From Pseudoduganella flava (GTDB lineage: Bacteria; Pseudomonadota; Gammaproteobacteria; Burkholderiales; Burkholderiaceae_D), in assembly GCF_007830495.1 (NCBI RefSeq), contig NZ_VLKW01000011.1, forward strand, positions 186,001 to 250,000: a stretch of 64,000 nucleotides of DNA, in the 5' to 3' direction. The notes below the pieces were generated by a model, which had not been told where the DNA came from, did not search any database, and saw nothing but the letters and a program-made list of their open reading frames with translations. The translations under genes were made by a program, and so were the position numbers. Position 1 is the first letter of the stretch, and the number at the start of each line of letters is the position of its first letter. This document shows, piece after piece, positions 35,530-43,669 of this stretch.

Positions 35530-35653
35530 CGGCCTGCGGTGTCACAAGGGTTGCTCGAGAGCGTACAGACTTGCCCAACTGTTGTCTATAAGGCATTTAT
35601 TCGCGTTGTGCGGCGGCGACACGCGCGTCGCAAGTCCCTATAAAAATCAAGGG

Positions 35654-35680
35654 CTTACAACCGTAAGATAACCGTAAGGT
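35654..35680 (+). promoter_or_regulatory. 11-bp direct repeats upstream of a winged-helix gene
   Basis: Two exact AACCGTAAG copies at 35659-35667 and 35670-35678 (period 11), with CTTAC-AACC-GTAAG making a local inverted repeat at 35654-35667. An 11-bp direct-repeat period is typical of OmpR/PhoB-type winged-helix operators. It lies 78 bp before a gene encoding such a domain. Confidence 0.5.
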
Positions 35681-35757
35681 CAAGCCGCGCCCGGCTGGGT
35701 AGAGTGGATTCCGGCGCCACGTTGCGCCAGCCGAACAGCTCACCGATGGGACCGAAT

Positions 35758-36540
35758 ATGAACAGCAATGCATCCGCATCCGCCGCCACCTCGCTGGCCG
35801 GCGATCAACGCTGGCAAGCCGTGCAGCACGTGTTGACCAGCTCCACCTTTGCGAAGGCTCCGCGCATGAGCGCGCTGCTGTCGTTCCTGATGTTGAGGAA
35901 GCTCTCCGGCATGGAGGACACGATCACCGAATATGCGATCGGTATCGAGGTATTCCGGCGCGATGCGCGCGATTACGACACGACCATCGATCCGGTGGTA
36001 CGGGTGCAGATGGGCCGCTTGCGCGAGCGGCTGGCCCAGTACTATGCGGGGCCCGGCGTGGCCGGCACGCCGCGTATCGCCATCCCGCCGGGCAGCTATG
36101 TGCCGGTGGTGACGGTGGGGGAGTGCCGCGTCGCCGGGGACGTTGCCGCCACGGCGGCCCACCTGCGGCTCGCGCCACTGCGCACGCTCGCGCAGGTGGG
36201 CGGGGCGGAGGTATTCGTGTCCGGCCTGGAAGAGGAGCTGGCGCTGCGGCTGTTCCAGCGCTTTCCGCCGCGGCGGGCCGCGCCGGCCGAGTACCGTGTC
36301 GAAGTGAGCGTGCGGCTGGAACCGGGGCACGCGCGCGCGTCGATCCGGCTGATCGACGCGGGCACGGAAGCGCTCGTGTGGTTGCGCCAGCGCGACCGCC
36401 GCGGCGCGCTCGACATGCAGTTGCAGGAGGCGCTGGCGGCCGACATCTGCGACGAGCTGCGCGATTATTTCACGGCTGCGCTGCCGGCGTCGGACGTGAT
36501 GTCGTCGTCTTTTTTCGGCGAATTGGAATTGCCTTCCTGA
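35758..36540 (+). CDS. Winged-helix-like regulator without receiver domain
   Basis: A 260-aa protein. Residues 15-115 match the DNA-binding domain seen at the front of many wHTH-TPR/TolB-like regulators: VLTSSTFAKAPRMSALLSFL, ITEYAIGIEVFRRDARDYD, DPVVRVQMGRLRERLAQYY and IAIPPGSYVPV. The remainder has alternating beta strands (RVEVSVRLEPGHARASIRL) and no membrane helix. The start at 35758 was chosen over 35704 and 35746 without decisive evidence. It is the first gene facing the T6SS region and overlaps the convergent 36465-36896 gene by 76 bp. Confidence 0.7.
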   Translation: MNSNASASAATSLAGDQRWQAVQHVLTSSTFAKAPRMSALLSFLMLRKLSGMEDTITEYAIGIEVFRRDARDYDTTIDPVVRVQMGRLRERLAQYYAGPGVAGTPRIAIPPGSYVPVVTVGECRVAGDVAATAAHLRLAPLRTLAQVGGAEVFVSGLEEELALRLFQRFPPRRAAPAEYRVEVSVRLEPGHARASIRLIDAGTEALVWLRQRDRRGALDMQLQEALAADICDELRDYFTAALPASDVMSSSFFGELELPS

Positions 36541-36896
36541 GGATCGTCGCTGAACGGCTTCTTCGTGATGGTGTTATAGAAGTTCAGCCGGAACTTATAG
36601 CTGATGTCGCCCTCGATCGTTACCGTCAGCGACAATTGATTCTTGGCGATCAGGAAAGCGGGCGCCGGATTGGCGTCGGCCGGGGTGACGCTGACCAGTG
36701 TCCATCCCTTCAATCCGGTCGGGTAATCGAGGGCGAACAGCGTGTCGAACGGCGTCGGCGCGTCGATGATGCACGCCTCCATCTGCGAAATGAAGTGGTT
36801 CGACGGATCGACCCACGAATAATATGCGCGCAGCTCCCCATTGTCGTCGTAGTCCAGCGAGACGAGGACCGGCACTTGCGATTTAGCGTCTGACAT
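36465..36896 (-). CDS. Hypothetical 143-aa protein in the wHTH-nSTAND1 operon
   Basis: Starts 10 bp after the stop of the large regulator gene, so it is probably co-transcribed. The sequence is mainly beta (VPVLVSLDYDDNGELRAYYS, SLTVTIEGDISYKFRLNFYN) with an acidic disordered tail (KKDDDITSDAGSAAVK). No signal peptide or catalytic motif. It could be a ligand-binding or partner protein for the regulator. The last 76 bp are antisense to the end of the upstream winged-helix gene. Confidence 0.7.
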   Translation of the reverse strand: MSDAKSQVPVLVSLDYDDNGELRAYYSWVDPSNHFISQMEACIIDAPTPFDTLFALDYPTGLKGWTLVSVTPADANPAPAFLIAKNQLSLTVTIEGDISYKFRLNFYNTITKKPFSDDPQEGNSNSPKKDDDITSDAGSAAVK

Positions 36897-36906
36897 TCGG
36901 TTTTCC

Positions 36907-39900
36907 CTATCGTTTTGAAATGAACTGCAAATAGGCGGAATCGCGATAGCCGATTTTCCGCAGGCGTTCCAGCGGGGGATTGGCAGCGTCGGGAGTCCGC
37001 AGGCATGACAGCACGCGCAGCCATGGATCGAGAATCTCGAAGTTCATCGTACCCGTGGTGCTCGAATCAATGATGCCATGGGCTTGTCGGCAAGTCATTA
37101 TCGATGTGGCCATTTTATTTTGCGCCTGTTGTATCGCGGCCGTCAGGAGCAGCGCCTTCACCAGCGAGATCCGTACGTCGGCGCTGGCCGGTTGCGCGGC
37201 GTGCAGCCGGCGCAATTGCGCCAGCGCGGCGGCGGCTTCCGCGTCGGCGGCGGCCGCGTCGCCGGCGGCCAGCAGCGCGGCGCCGAGGCGTGTGCGCGCC
37301 ACGGCGGCCACGCGCGCCCAGCGGGCATTGGCGGGATCGCGCGCCGCCAGCGCCTGCAGCCGGTCCCTGACCTCGCGCAGCGCGGCCAGCGGTGTGCCGG
37401 CGCCCCGGCGCACCGACAGGGCCAGCAATTCCTGGTCGAGGTCGGCCAGCTCCGCTTGCCAGACATGGTTGGCGGGGTCGCGCGCGGCGATCGGCGCGAG
37501 CAGCGCCTTCGCCCTGGAGAGGTCGGCATGGGCGCGTGCGTCGTCGCCTTGCGCCATCGCCAGCGTGGCGCGGTGGTACAGCGCCCGCACGTGGCGCTGC
37601 GCCCACAGCGGCTCGTCCGGGTAGCGCGCGGACAGCCTGCCGATGAACGCCATCTCGCGCTGGTACAGCTCACCGGCCGCATCCAGCTCGCCCAGCGCCT
37701 GGCGCGCCGCGGCCAGCCACGAGTAGCTGTCGGCCAGTTCGGCGATCAGCATCTTTGAATCGGGCGTGCGCGCCAGCGCGCGCTCCTTCAATGCGATCGA
37801 CGCGGCGAATTCCGGGGCGGCCTGGTCCGGCCGGCCACCGGCATGCGCCAGCGAACCGAGGTTGTTGTGGGCATAGGACTGTTCGATCCACCACTCGACG
37901 TTGTCGGGCTCCAGCGCGTGCAGCATGTCGCTGTAGCGCAGGTAGAGGCGCCACGCCGCCTCGGCGGCCGGCAGGTCGTGGTGGTCCTTGTTCAGCTGCC
38001 CGACCCAGTATGCGTTGACGCCCAGGTTGCTGAGCACCTGCACGTCGCGCGGGTTCGCCTGGTGCTGCCGCATCAGGATGGCATTGGCCTTGTCCAGCGC
38101 GTCGAGCGCCTGGGCCGCATTGCCGCGCGCGCGGCTCGCTTCGCCGATCACCTGCAGCGCCTTCGCGCGCAGCGTCAGGCCGGCGGGACCCAGTTCGCTG
38201 TCGCGCGAACCGCGCAGGTATTGCAGCGCCTTGCCGCTGACGCTTTCCAGCAGATCGAGCTTGCCGAGGGGGCGCAGCTTGTCGGCGAAGTCGCCCAGCA
38301 TGAAGTCCATCAGGCCTTCGACCTCGGCGCGGCGGGCCTCGGCGGCCAGTTTGGCGCGGTAGGCGTTCAACGCCAGCGCCGAGTTCAGGATCGCGAGCAC
38401 GATGATCAGCACGAGTGCCGACACGCGCAGCCACTGGAAGCGGCGGGCATGGCGATCCGACAGCCGGATCAGGTCCCGTTCGATCGGCGCGAGCGACCAC
38501 AGGTTCGCATCCTGCAGGTCGCGTGCCTCGTTCAGGGGTTTGCCGCGCGGGATCAGCAGGTCGGCCGGGCGGCCGTCGGCATGCCAGCGCGCCGCCTGCT
38601 GGGCCAGCCGGGCCCGGGCCCGCAGCGCGTCGCGGTGCGCGGCGATCCATGCGCTCATGCGCGGCCAGCGGCGCAGGATCGCCTCGTGCGCGATGCCGAA
38701 CACGGGGGTACCGCCGGCCAGGTCGCTGGTGAACAGCCGCGCTTCGACCAGCTCCGCCACGGCCTGGCGCGCGGCATCGCCACGCAGCGCCGACCAGGGG
38801 GCGCGCTGGCTCGTCACATGGTCTTCGCCGGCCGACAGCACGGTGACCAGCGACATGATGTGCGGCAGCTCGGCACGCTGCGCATCCGTCAATCCCATCA
38901 CGACCTGTTCGGCGCGCTGGCCGAGCGCCCCTTCCAGGCCGCCCAGCTCGTGGAAGGCCGCGAAACTCAGTTCGCCCGCGGGCGTGCGCAGCCGGTACAG
39001 CTCGTGCAGGCAGTACTGCAGCAGCGGCAGCGCGTCCGGGCTGCGTGCCGCGCTCTCGCACAGCACGTCGTCCAGGCTGACGCCTGACCCGGGCTCGCTG
39101 CCGAACGTCAGTTGCGCGGCCGCGGCGGGCTTGCGGATCATCTGCGCGATCTCGGCGAAGGCGGGCGGCGCCAGGTCGACCTTCGCATCGAGCAGCACCG
39201 GGTAGTGGGCGATGTTCGGGTAGAAGTCGTTGCGGCACGCCACCACGACGAGGCAGGTGCCGCTGTGCGCCAGCCGCTCCAGCGTGGCGACGAACGCATG
39301 GCGCTCCGCCTCGCCCACGCGGTTGGTATTGAACAGCGCCTCGAAGCGGTCGATAAAGATGCCGCAGCGCCGCCCGGCCGGCTGGGCCGCGCGCAGCTGG
39401 GCCGCCACGCCGTCGGCATCGTGTTCCAGCCGCTGGCCGAGATGCACGGCATTCTCGTTGTCGAACGCCCACGTGTCGCCCCACTGCAGGTCGAGCAGCG
39501 TGCCGGCCAGCGCGCAGAACAGCGTCTGCTCGCCCTGGTCCGCGATGTCGAACGTCGTGGTGCCCAGCAGCGTGCCGTCGCGCATCAGCGCCGGGAACAG
39601 GCCGGCGCGCACCAGCGACGTCTTGCCCGAGCCGCTGGGGCCGAGGAGCAGCAGCAGCGCAAGGCCGGTGGCGCTGCGCGCCTGCGCCGCGGCGCTCAGC
39701 TTGCGGGTGGCTTCCTCGCGCCCGTAGAACACGTCCGCATGGGTCTCGTCGAACGGCAGCAGGCCGCGAAACGGCGAACCATGCTCCCAGCGGGGCGTGC
39801 GGCGGCGCTCGTCCACGTCGAACTGGACCGGCGCCACCGTGCGGTAGCCGCGCTTGCGGATCGTTTCGATGAACACGGGCGTGCCCGCGTCGTCGCCGAG

Positions 39901-40200
39901 CAGGCGGCGCAGCAGGGCGACGTTCTTGTGCACGGGACTATCGCCGTGCAACGTGCTGCCCCAGCACTGCCGCAGCAGGTCCTCCGCGCTGAGGATCGCG
40001 CCATCCGCGCCGCACAAGGCCACCAGCACGTCCATCGTGCGCGGCTCCATCGGGCGCGTGACGGTGCCGTTCGCGATCGTGTTCGTCGAGGGATCGACGA
40101 GCCAGTCGCCGAAGCGGAAGCGGGCGGTGGAGAGGCGCGCGCCGCCGGTTCTGGCGGCGGGGGCGGACGGCGCGGCGGGGGCCAGGGTGTCGGTCGACAT
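36907..40200 (-). CDS. wHTH - nSTAND1 NTPase - TM - TPR regulator
   Basis: A 1097-aa one-component signalling protein starting at ATG 40200 (MSTDTLAPAA). Order: OmpR/CadC-like winged helix (about 25-125, FRFGDWLVDPSTNTI, then IETIRKRGYRTVAPV); a STAND-type NTPase of the nSTAND1 kind (about 141-530) with FRGLLPFDETHADVFYGRE, Walker A GPSGSGKTS (187-195) and Walker B GIFIDRFEALF; one membrane helix (about 592-612, VSALVLIIVLAILNSALAL); and a long TPR-rich C-terminus (about 640-1020). Such proteins are thought to couple nucleotide-driven assembly to transcription. It is divergent from the T6SS-associated genes and shares their control region. Confidence 0.88.
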   Translation of the reverse strand: MSTDTLAPAAPSAPAARTGGARLSTARFRFGDWLVDPSTNTIANGTVTRPMEPRTMDVLVALCGADGAILSAEDLLRQCWGSTLHGDSPVHKNVALLRRLLGDDAGTPVFIETIRKRGYRTVAPVQFDVDERRRTPRWEHGSPFRGLLPFDETHADVFYGREEATRKLSAAAQARSATGLALLLLLGPSGSGKTSLVRAGLFPALMRDGTLLGTTTFDIADQGEQTLFCALAGTLLDLQWGDTWAFDNENAVHLGQRLEHDADGVAAQLRAAQPAGRRCGIFIDRFEALFNTNRVGEAERHAFVATLERLAHSGTCLVVVACRNDFYPNIAHYPVLLDAKVDLAPPAFAEIAQMIRKPAAAAQLTFGSEPGSGVSLDDVLCESAARSPDALPLLQYCLHELYRLRTPAGELSFAAFHELGGLEGALGQRAEQVVMGLTDAQRAELPHIMSLVTVLSAGEDHVTSQRAPWSALRGDAARQAVAELVEARLFTSDLAGGTPVFGIAHEAILRRWPRMSAWIAAHRDALRARARLAQQAARWHADGRPADLLIPRGKPLNEARDLQDANLWSLAPIERDLIRLSDRHARRFQWLRVSALVLIIVLAILNSALALNAYRAKLAAEARRAEVEGLMDFMLGDFADKLRPLGKLDLLESVSGKALQYLRGSRDSELGPAGLTLRAKALQVIGEASRARGNAAQALDALDKANAILMRQHQANPRDVQVLSNLGVNAYWVGQLNKDHHDLPAAEAAWRLYLRYSDMLHALEPDNVEWWIEQSYAHNNLGSLAHAGGRPDQAAPEFAASIALKERALARTPDSKMLIAELADSYSWLAAARQALGELDAAGELYQREMAFIGRLSARYPDEPLWAQRHVRALYHRATLAMAQGDDARAHADLSRAKALLAPIAARDPANHVWQAELADLDQELLALSVRRGAGTPLAALREVRDRLQALAARDPANARWARVAAVARTRLGAALLAAGDAAAADAEAAAALAQLRRLHAAQPASADVRISLVKALLLTAAIQQAQNKMATSIMTCRQAHGIIDSSTTGTMNFEILDPWLRVLSCLRTPDAANPPLERLRKIGYRDSAYLQFISKR

Positions 40201-40297
40201 ATTATCTTTCAGGCAATATTCGATCGTATCACCTTTCCGCGCTTCGGGAACCGGGCCGTTGCGCAAGTGGTACCAACGTGGGCACGCGGGAGCGGTT

Positions 40298-40318
40298 GTT
40301 ACGTGGACGTTACTTGTG
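40298..40318 (+). promoter_or_regulatory. GTTAC direct-repeat element, copy 1
   Basis: GTTACGTGGAC followed by GTTACTTGTG (period 11), in the 185-bp gap between the divergent wHTH-nSTAND1 and deaminase-like genes. Shares the GTTACTTGTG core with copies at 41757, 42993 and 49573, so the regulator may control its own gene as well. Confidence 0.55.
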
Positions 40319-40385
40319 CGCGGCCGAACGCGCGCGCAGCCTCGGAGCAAGCGGTCCCATTCCCGACAATACAGCGGAGGTCCAG

Positions 40386-41696
40386 ATGCCACCCAAGACA
40401 TTTCCCGTCAACCAGCACGCGCCGGCACGCCAGCGGTCGCCGTTGCCACCACCGCACGCGGCGGCCAGTTCTTCGTCCACCGTGCCGGCAACGGCGTCAT
40501 CGTCCAGCGCACCGCGGATGAGTCTTGCGGAACGCGTTGCCGCGATGAACCAGGTGGCGGCAGCGAACCGTGCACCGCAAGCGCATGCGTCGCAGCGGGC
40601 CGGGACCACTCTCCCACCGAACGTAGCGCAGGCGTATGCGGCCGCTTCCTCATCTTCCTCCGCGTCGGGAAGCCAGCCTGCCTCTTTATCACTGACGACG
40701 GCGTCGTCGATCCCGCCGGCCAGGGGCCAGTGGTCCACCAGTGCCTCGTCCAGCAGTGCCTCGTCCAGCAGTGCGTCGTCCAGCAGTGCGTCGTCCACCG
40801 CGCGGCCGATGACCCTGGCGGAACGCATGGCGGCGCAGAAGCGGGCTCTGGCCGCAAGCGGCGCGCCGCAGGCGCAAGAAATCCAGCCGGCGCGGTCCGG
40901 CCTGCCGCGGGCCGTGTCGCATGCCCATGCCGCGGCATCCTCCTCTTCGTCCTCGTCCTCGTCGTCGTCCTCCGCGAACAGCGCGCCGGAGGTGTTGCGG
41001 CGCTCCAGTTCGATGAGCGACACGCATGCGACCACGGGTGGCGGTGTGCGCAGCCGTGCCAGGCTGCAGATCGGTACCACGGTGATCCTCACCGGTGGGT
41101 ACGTCGCCGTCGACGATGACAAGGCATGCAATTGCCTGGCGCTGCTGAACCGCACGGCGAGTAGCAGTAGCAGTGCGCAAGCGCATGTCCCGCCAGGCGA
41201 CCGGGCCTGGCAAAGGACGGGGAAAGAGTTCGACGACGAGCGCAAGAAGCCCGGGGAGGTGAATCGGGCGAACGACGCGGAACGCTATGTCATTCGCGAT
41301 GCCATGCGCGATTTCCCTCCGGCCCTTGCGCAAATGAGCCCCCGCGAGCAGGCCTCGGTGGAGTTTCACGGTAATTGGGGCCCGTGCGACAAGTGCAAGA
41401 GAAAGATCGGCTCGTTCGTCGCAAAGATCTGTGGGCATATGTACAGCGATACCACGCTCGAAGTCCACGTCTACTACCGCGTGCCGCGCGACGAAGCGCC
41501 GCCAGGGAGCAACTACGGGTATCTGGATGAGAGCCTGCAGGTCGTGTACGGCGACCCGCAGGATCGGCTGATCGGAATGCGGATTACACCCGTGGGCGGC
41601 AGTCGTGGGACGCTTGCGCGCCCGGTAGCGCAAAACGCGGCTGCGGCGACCACCGCTGCAGCGGCGACCACCGCGGCAGCGGCGCAGCCGCAGTAA
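40386..41696 (+). CDS. Candidate T6SS effector: disordered Ser/Ala N-terminus with deaminase-like C-terminal domain
   Basis: A 436-aa protein starting at ATG 40386 after GGAGG. Residues 1-240 are low-complexity Ser/Ala with two copies of an LAER..A...APQA..........AAASSSS module. Residues 240-415 look folded. They contain D297-A298-E299 (NRANDAERYVIRDAM) and, 34 residues on, P333-C334-x-x-C337 (GNWGPCDKCKRKIGSF), followed by strands LEVHVYYRVP. This is the layout of the nucleic-acid/nucleotide deaminase fold ([H/C/D]xE then PCxxC), with Asp in place of the usual His or Cys. Position beside tssB/tssC and a shared promoter element suggest a secreted toxin. Function is inferred, not shown. Confidence 0.6.
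   Translation: MPPKTFPVNQHAPARQRSPLPPPHAAASSSSTVPATASSSSAPRMSLAERVAAMNQVAAANRAPQAHASQRAGTTLPPNVAQAYAAASSSSSASGSQPASLSLTTASSIPPARGQWSTSASSSSASSSSASSSSASSTARPMTLAERMAAQKRALAASGAPQAQEIQPARSGLPRAVSHAHAAASSSSSSSSSSSSANSAPEVLRRSSSMSDTHATTGGGVRSRARLQIGTTVILTGGYVAVDDDKACNCLALLNRTASSSSSAQAHVPPGDRAWQRTGKEFDDERKKPGEVNRANDAERYVIRDAMRDFPPALAQMSPREQASVEFHGNWGPCDKCKRKIGSFVAKICGHMYSDTTLEVHVYYRVPRDEAPPGSNYGYLDESLQVVYGDPQDRLIGMRITPVGGSRGTLARPVAQNAAAATTAAAATTAAAAQPQ
40733..40792. repeat. 15-bp in-frame tandem repeat
   Basis: Four copies of GTCCAGCAGTGCCTC-type units at 40733, 40748, 40763 and 40778, with a partial fifth at 40793. They encode the SSSAS runs of the effector candidate and would let its linker change length without a frameshift. 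Confidence 0.8.
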
Positions 41697-41756
41697 CCTG
41701 CCGGCGCTGCCGCATGGCGGCACGCCGCGCAGTGTCGCCTTCAGTGTTGATCCGCC

Positions 41757-41814
41757 GTTACGGCCGCTGTTACAGCCGCTGTTACTTGTGTTGCCCCGGC
41801 GCGCTGCGGACAAT
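41757..41814 (+). promoter_or_regulatory. GTTAC direct-repeat promoter, copy 2
   Basis: Three GTTAC boxes at 41757, 41769 and 41781 (period 12), the last extended to GTTACTTGTGTT. TTGTGT (41786-41791) and GACAAT (41809-41814) form a -35/-10 pair with a 17-bp spacer, about 48 bp before the next start codon. Confidence 0.6.
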
Positions 41815-41862
41815 CGCCCCGGGCCGGCGTTGGGCCGGCCATGTCCCATCGAAGGAGGCGCG

Positions 41863-42966
41863 ATGCCCGATCTATCCAAAAGCGCGGCGGCGCTGTTCAT
41901 GGCGGAGCTGTCCGCGCACGCGATCATCGATGCGATCGACGTGTCCGGCGGGCTGTCATCGAGCTTCAGCGTGCGGCACAAGGTGCGCGAAGCGAACATC
42001 AAGGCGTTGCTCGAGCGCTGCGCCGGGTCGCCCAGCGCGAGCCATGAGCGCGTGCTGGCGCTGGCCTACCTGCTGTGTTTCGCCTGCGGCGCGTATTCCG
42101 GCGCCGATCTGGCGACGCTGTATCGCTGCCGGCGCGATTCGCTGAAGGATACCGTCGTGTCGCCGCACTATGGCGGCAACGCGATGCTGCGCAACGCCTG
42201 CGTCGCGGAGCCGATGAACCTGTGGCTGGGAGCGACGAAGGAAAACCTGCAGATGAACAAGCAGATCTTCGATCCGCATTACGTCGACACGTTCAAGGTG
42301 CGGAACGACACCTACGAGTCGCCGGTGCCGATCGTCCAGCCTGCGCAGCCGGCAACCACGAACGACGCCTACCTGGCCAGCATGACGCCGCACACGACGG
42401 CAACGCTGCGGCCGGCAACGCTGCCGCCGAACGTCGCGGCCACGCTCGGCCAGCTGGCCACGCAGAAGCCCGCCCTCAAGCGCACGCTGACGCCGACGAG
42501 CGCCACGCTGCGCGCGAACATCGGCGCGGTGCACGCCGGCTTTCCAGCCGAGCGCTGGGTCCATGGGCGGGGCGAGTTGATCGGGCCGGAGCAGGTCGTC
42601 GACCACGTGTACGACGCCACGTTCGCCACCCTCGGCGCCGCCAACCAGCGGCTCGCGGCCTATCACAGGTTCCTGGCGACCAGCTTCACGGACGCCATCA
42701 AGCTGGTCAAGGACACGACGATGGCCGGCAGGAAGCACTACCGGCACCTGTACCAGCAGCTCAAGCTGCGTGGCGTCGACGACACGCACCCGAACGTCGT
42801 GTGCATCCAGGACGCGCGCCAGGGCTGGCGCGCGAACCGCGCCGAGCTCACGCACATGCTGGACACCCACCTCGCGCGGCTGCTCGCCGCGCCGCACCAG
42901 ATCGGCTGGAACCATGCCACCGATGCGCCGTCGCTGCCGCCCGGCTTCTTCCTCGCGCCGTCGTGA
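41863..42966 (+). CDS. Orphan T6SS-region protein (hypothetical)
   Basis: A 367-aa cytoplasmic protein with a clear GAAGGAGG ribosome site before ATG 41863. The first 120 residues are helical with several Cys (LLCFACGAYSGADLATLYRCRR); the middle is Thr/Pro-rich (TPHTTATLRPATLPPN); the last third is helical and basic (GRKHYRHLYQQLKLRGVDDT). No toxin or immunity motif recognised. It has its own copy of the T6SS-type promoter element and lies between the deaminase-like gene and tssB, so it could be an effector, adaptor or immunity protein. Confidence 0.75.
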   Translation: MPDLSKSAAALFMAELSAHAIIDAIDVSGGLSSSFSVRHKVREANIKALLERCAGSPSASHERVLALAYLLCFACGAYSGADLATLYRCRRDSLKDTVVSPHYGGNAMLRNACVAEPMNLWLGATKENLQMNKQIFDPHYVDTFKVRNDTYESPVPIVQPAQPATTNDAYLASMTPHTTATLRPATLPPNVAATLGQLATQKPALKRTLTPTSATLRANIGAVHAGFPAERWVHGRGELIGPEQVVDHVYDATFATLGAANQRLAAYHRFLATSFTDAIKLVKDTTMAGRKHYRHLYQQLKLRGVDDTHPNVVCIQDARQGWRANRAELTHMLDTHLARLLAAPHQIGWNHATDAPSLPPGFFLAPS

Positions 42967-42981
42967 AGACGGCATGGGTGG

Positions 42982-43027
42982 GATACCGCGCTGTTACTTG
43001 TGTTACGCGGGGCACCGCTCCTACGAT
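42982..43027 (+). promoter_or_regulatory. GTTAC direct-repeat promoter of tssB, copy 3
   Basis: GATACCG-CGCT followed by GTTACTTGTGTTAC (42993-43006), so two GTTAC boxes 9 bp apart. TTGTGT (42998-43003) and TACGAT (43022-43027) form a promoter with an 18-bp spacer, 84 bp before tssB. Confidence 0.65.
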
Positions 43028-43110
43028 CAGCGCAGAACCACACGCAGCACGGTTCCGTCGACGGCGCCGCTTGGCCGTCTTTCCAGATCTTGATTCCTAG
43101 TGAGGGTGTG

Positions 43111-43638
43111 ATGGCAGACAGCTTGCAGAAATGGGTGGGACGGAACCGTCCCCCGCGCGTACAGATTACCTACGACGTCGAGATCGGCGGCGCGGTCGAG
43201 AAGAAGGAGCTGCCGCTCGTGGTCGGCCTGCTGGCCGACCTGTCCGGCCAGCCGGCGCAGCCGCTGCCGAAGCTGAAGGCGCGGCGTCTCGTCGAGATCG
43301 ACCGTGACAACTTCAACGAGGTGATGGCGAAGATCGCGCCGCGCCTCGACCTGTCGGTGCCCGACACGTACAAGGGCGAAGGCAACCTGAAGATCGAATT
43401 GAACTTCAAGGAGTTCGACGATTTTCACCCCGAGGCGGTGGTGCGGCAGGTGCCGCGGCTGGCCAGGCTGCTCGAAGTGCGCCAGCAGCTGCGCGACCTG
43501 CTGGGCAAGCTCGATGGCAACGACGAACTCGATGCGCTGCTCGAGAACATCGTGCAGAACACCGAGGAACTGAAGTCGTTGCGCAGCGACGAAGCGCCGG
43601 CGGCCGAGGAAAGCCCGGCCGAGGCTCCCGCCGCCTGA
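43111..43638 (+). CDS. tssB: T6SS sheath small subunit TssB (VipA)
   Basis: A 175-aa protein that pairs with TssC to form the contractile sheath. It shows the family opening SLQKWVGRNRPPRVQITYDV and conserved ELPLVVGLLADLSGQ, RLVEIDRDNFNEVM and LKIELNFKEFDDFHPEAV. The acidic Ala/Glu tail is longer than usual. ATG 43111 is preceded by GAGGGTG. First gene of the structural T6SS operon, 31 bp before tssC. Confidence 0.96.
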   Translation: MADSLQKWVGRNRPPRVQITYDVEIGGAVEKKELPLVVGLLADLSGQPAQPLPKLKARRLVEIDRDNFNEVMAKIAPRLDLSVPDTYKGEGNLKIELNFKEFDDFHPEAVVRQVPRLARLLEVRQQLRDLLGKLDGNDELDALLENIVQNTEELKSLRSDEAPAAEESPAEAPAA

Positions 43639-43669
43639 CGCGGCCTTTAACCTTTGAAGAGAGTTCAAG

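Noticed and set aside
42982..43027. Sigma54 promoter for the T6SS operon
   Set aside because: No TGGCAC-N5-TTGC pair is shared by the four elements, and no sigma54 activator is encoded nearby.
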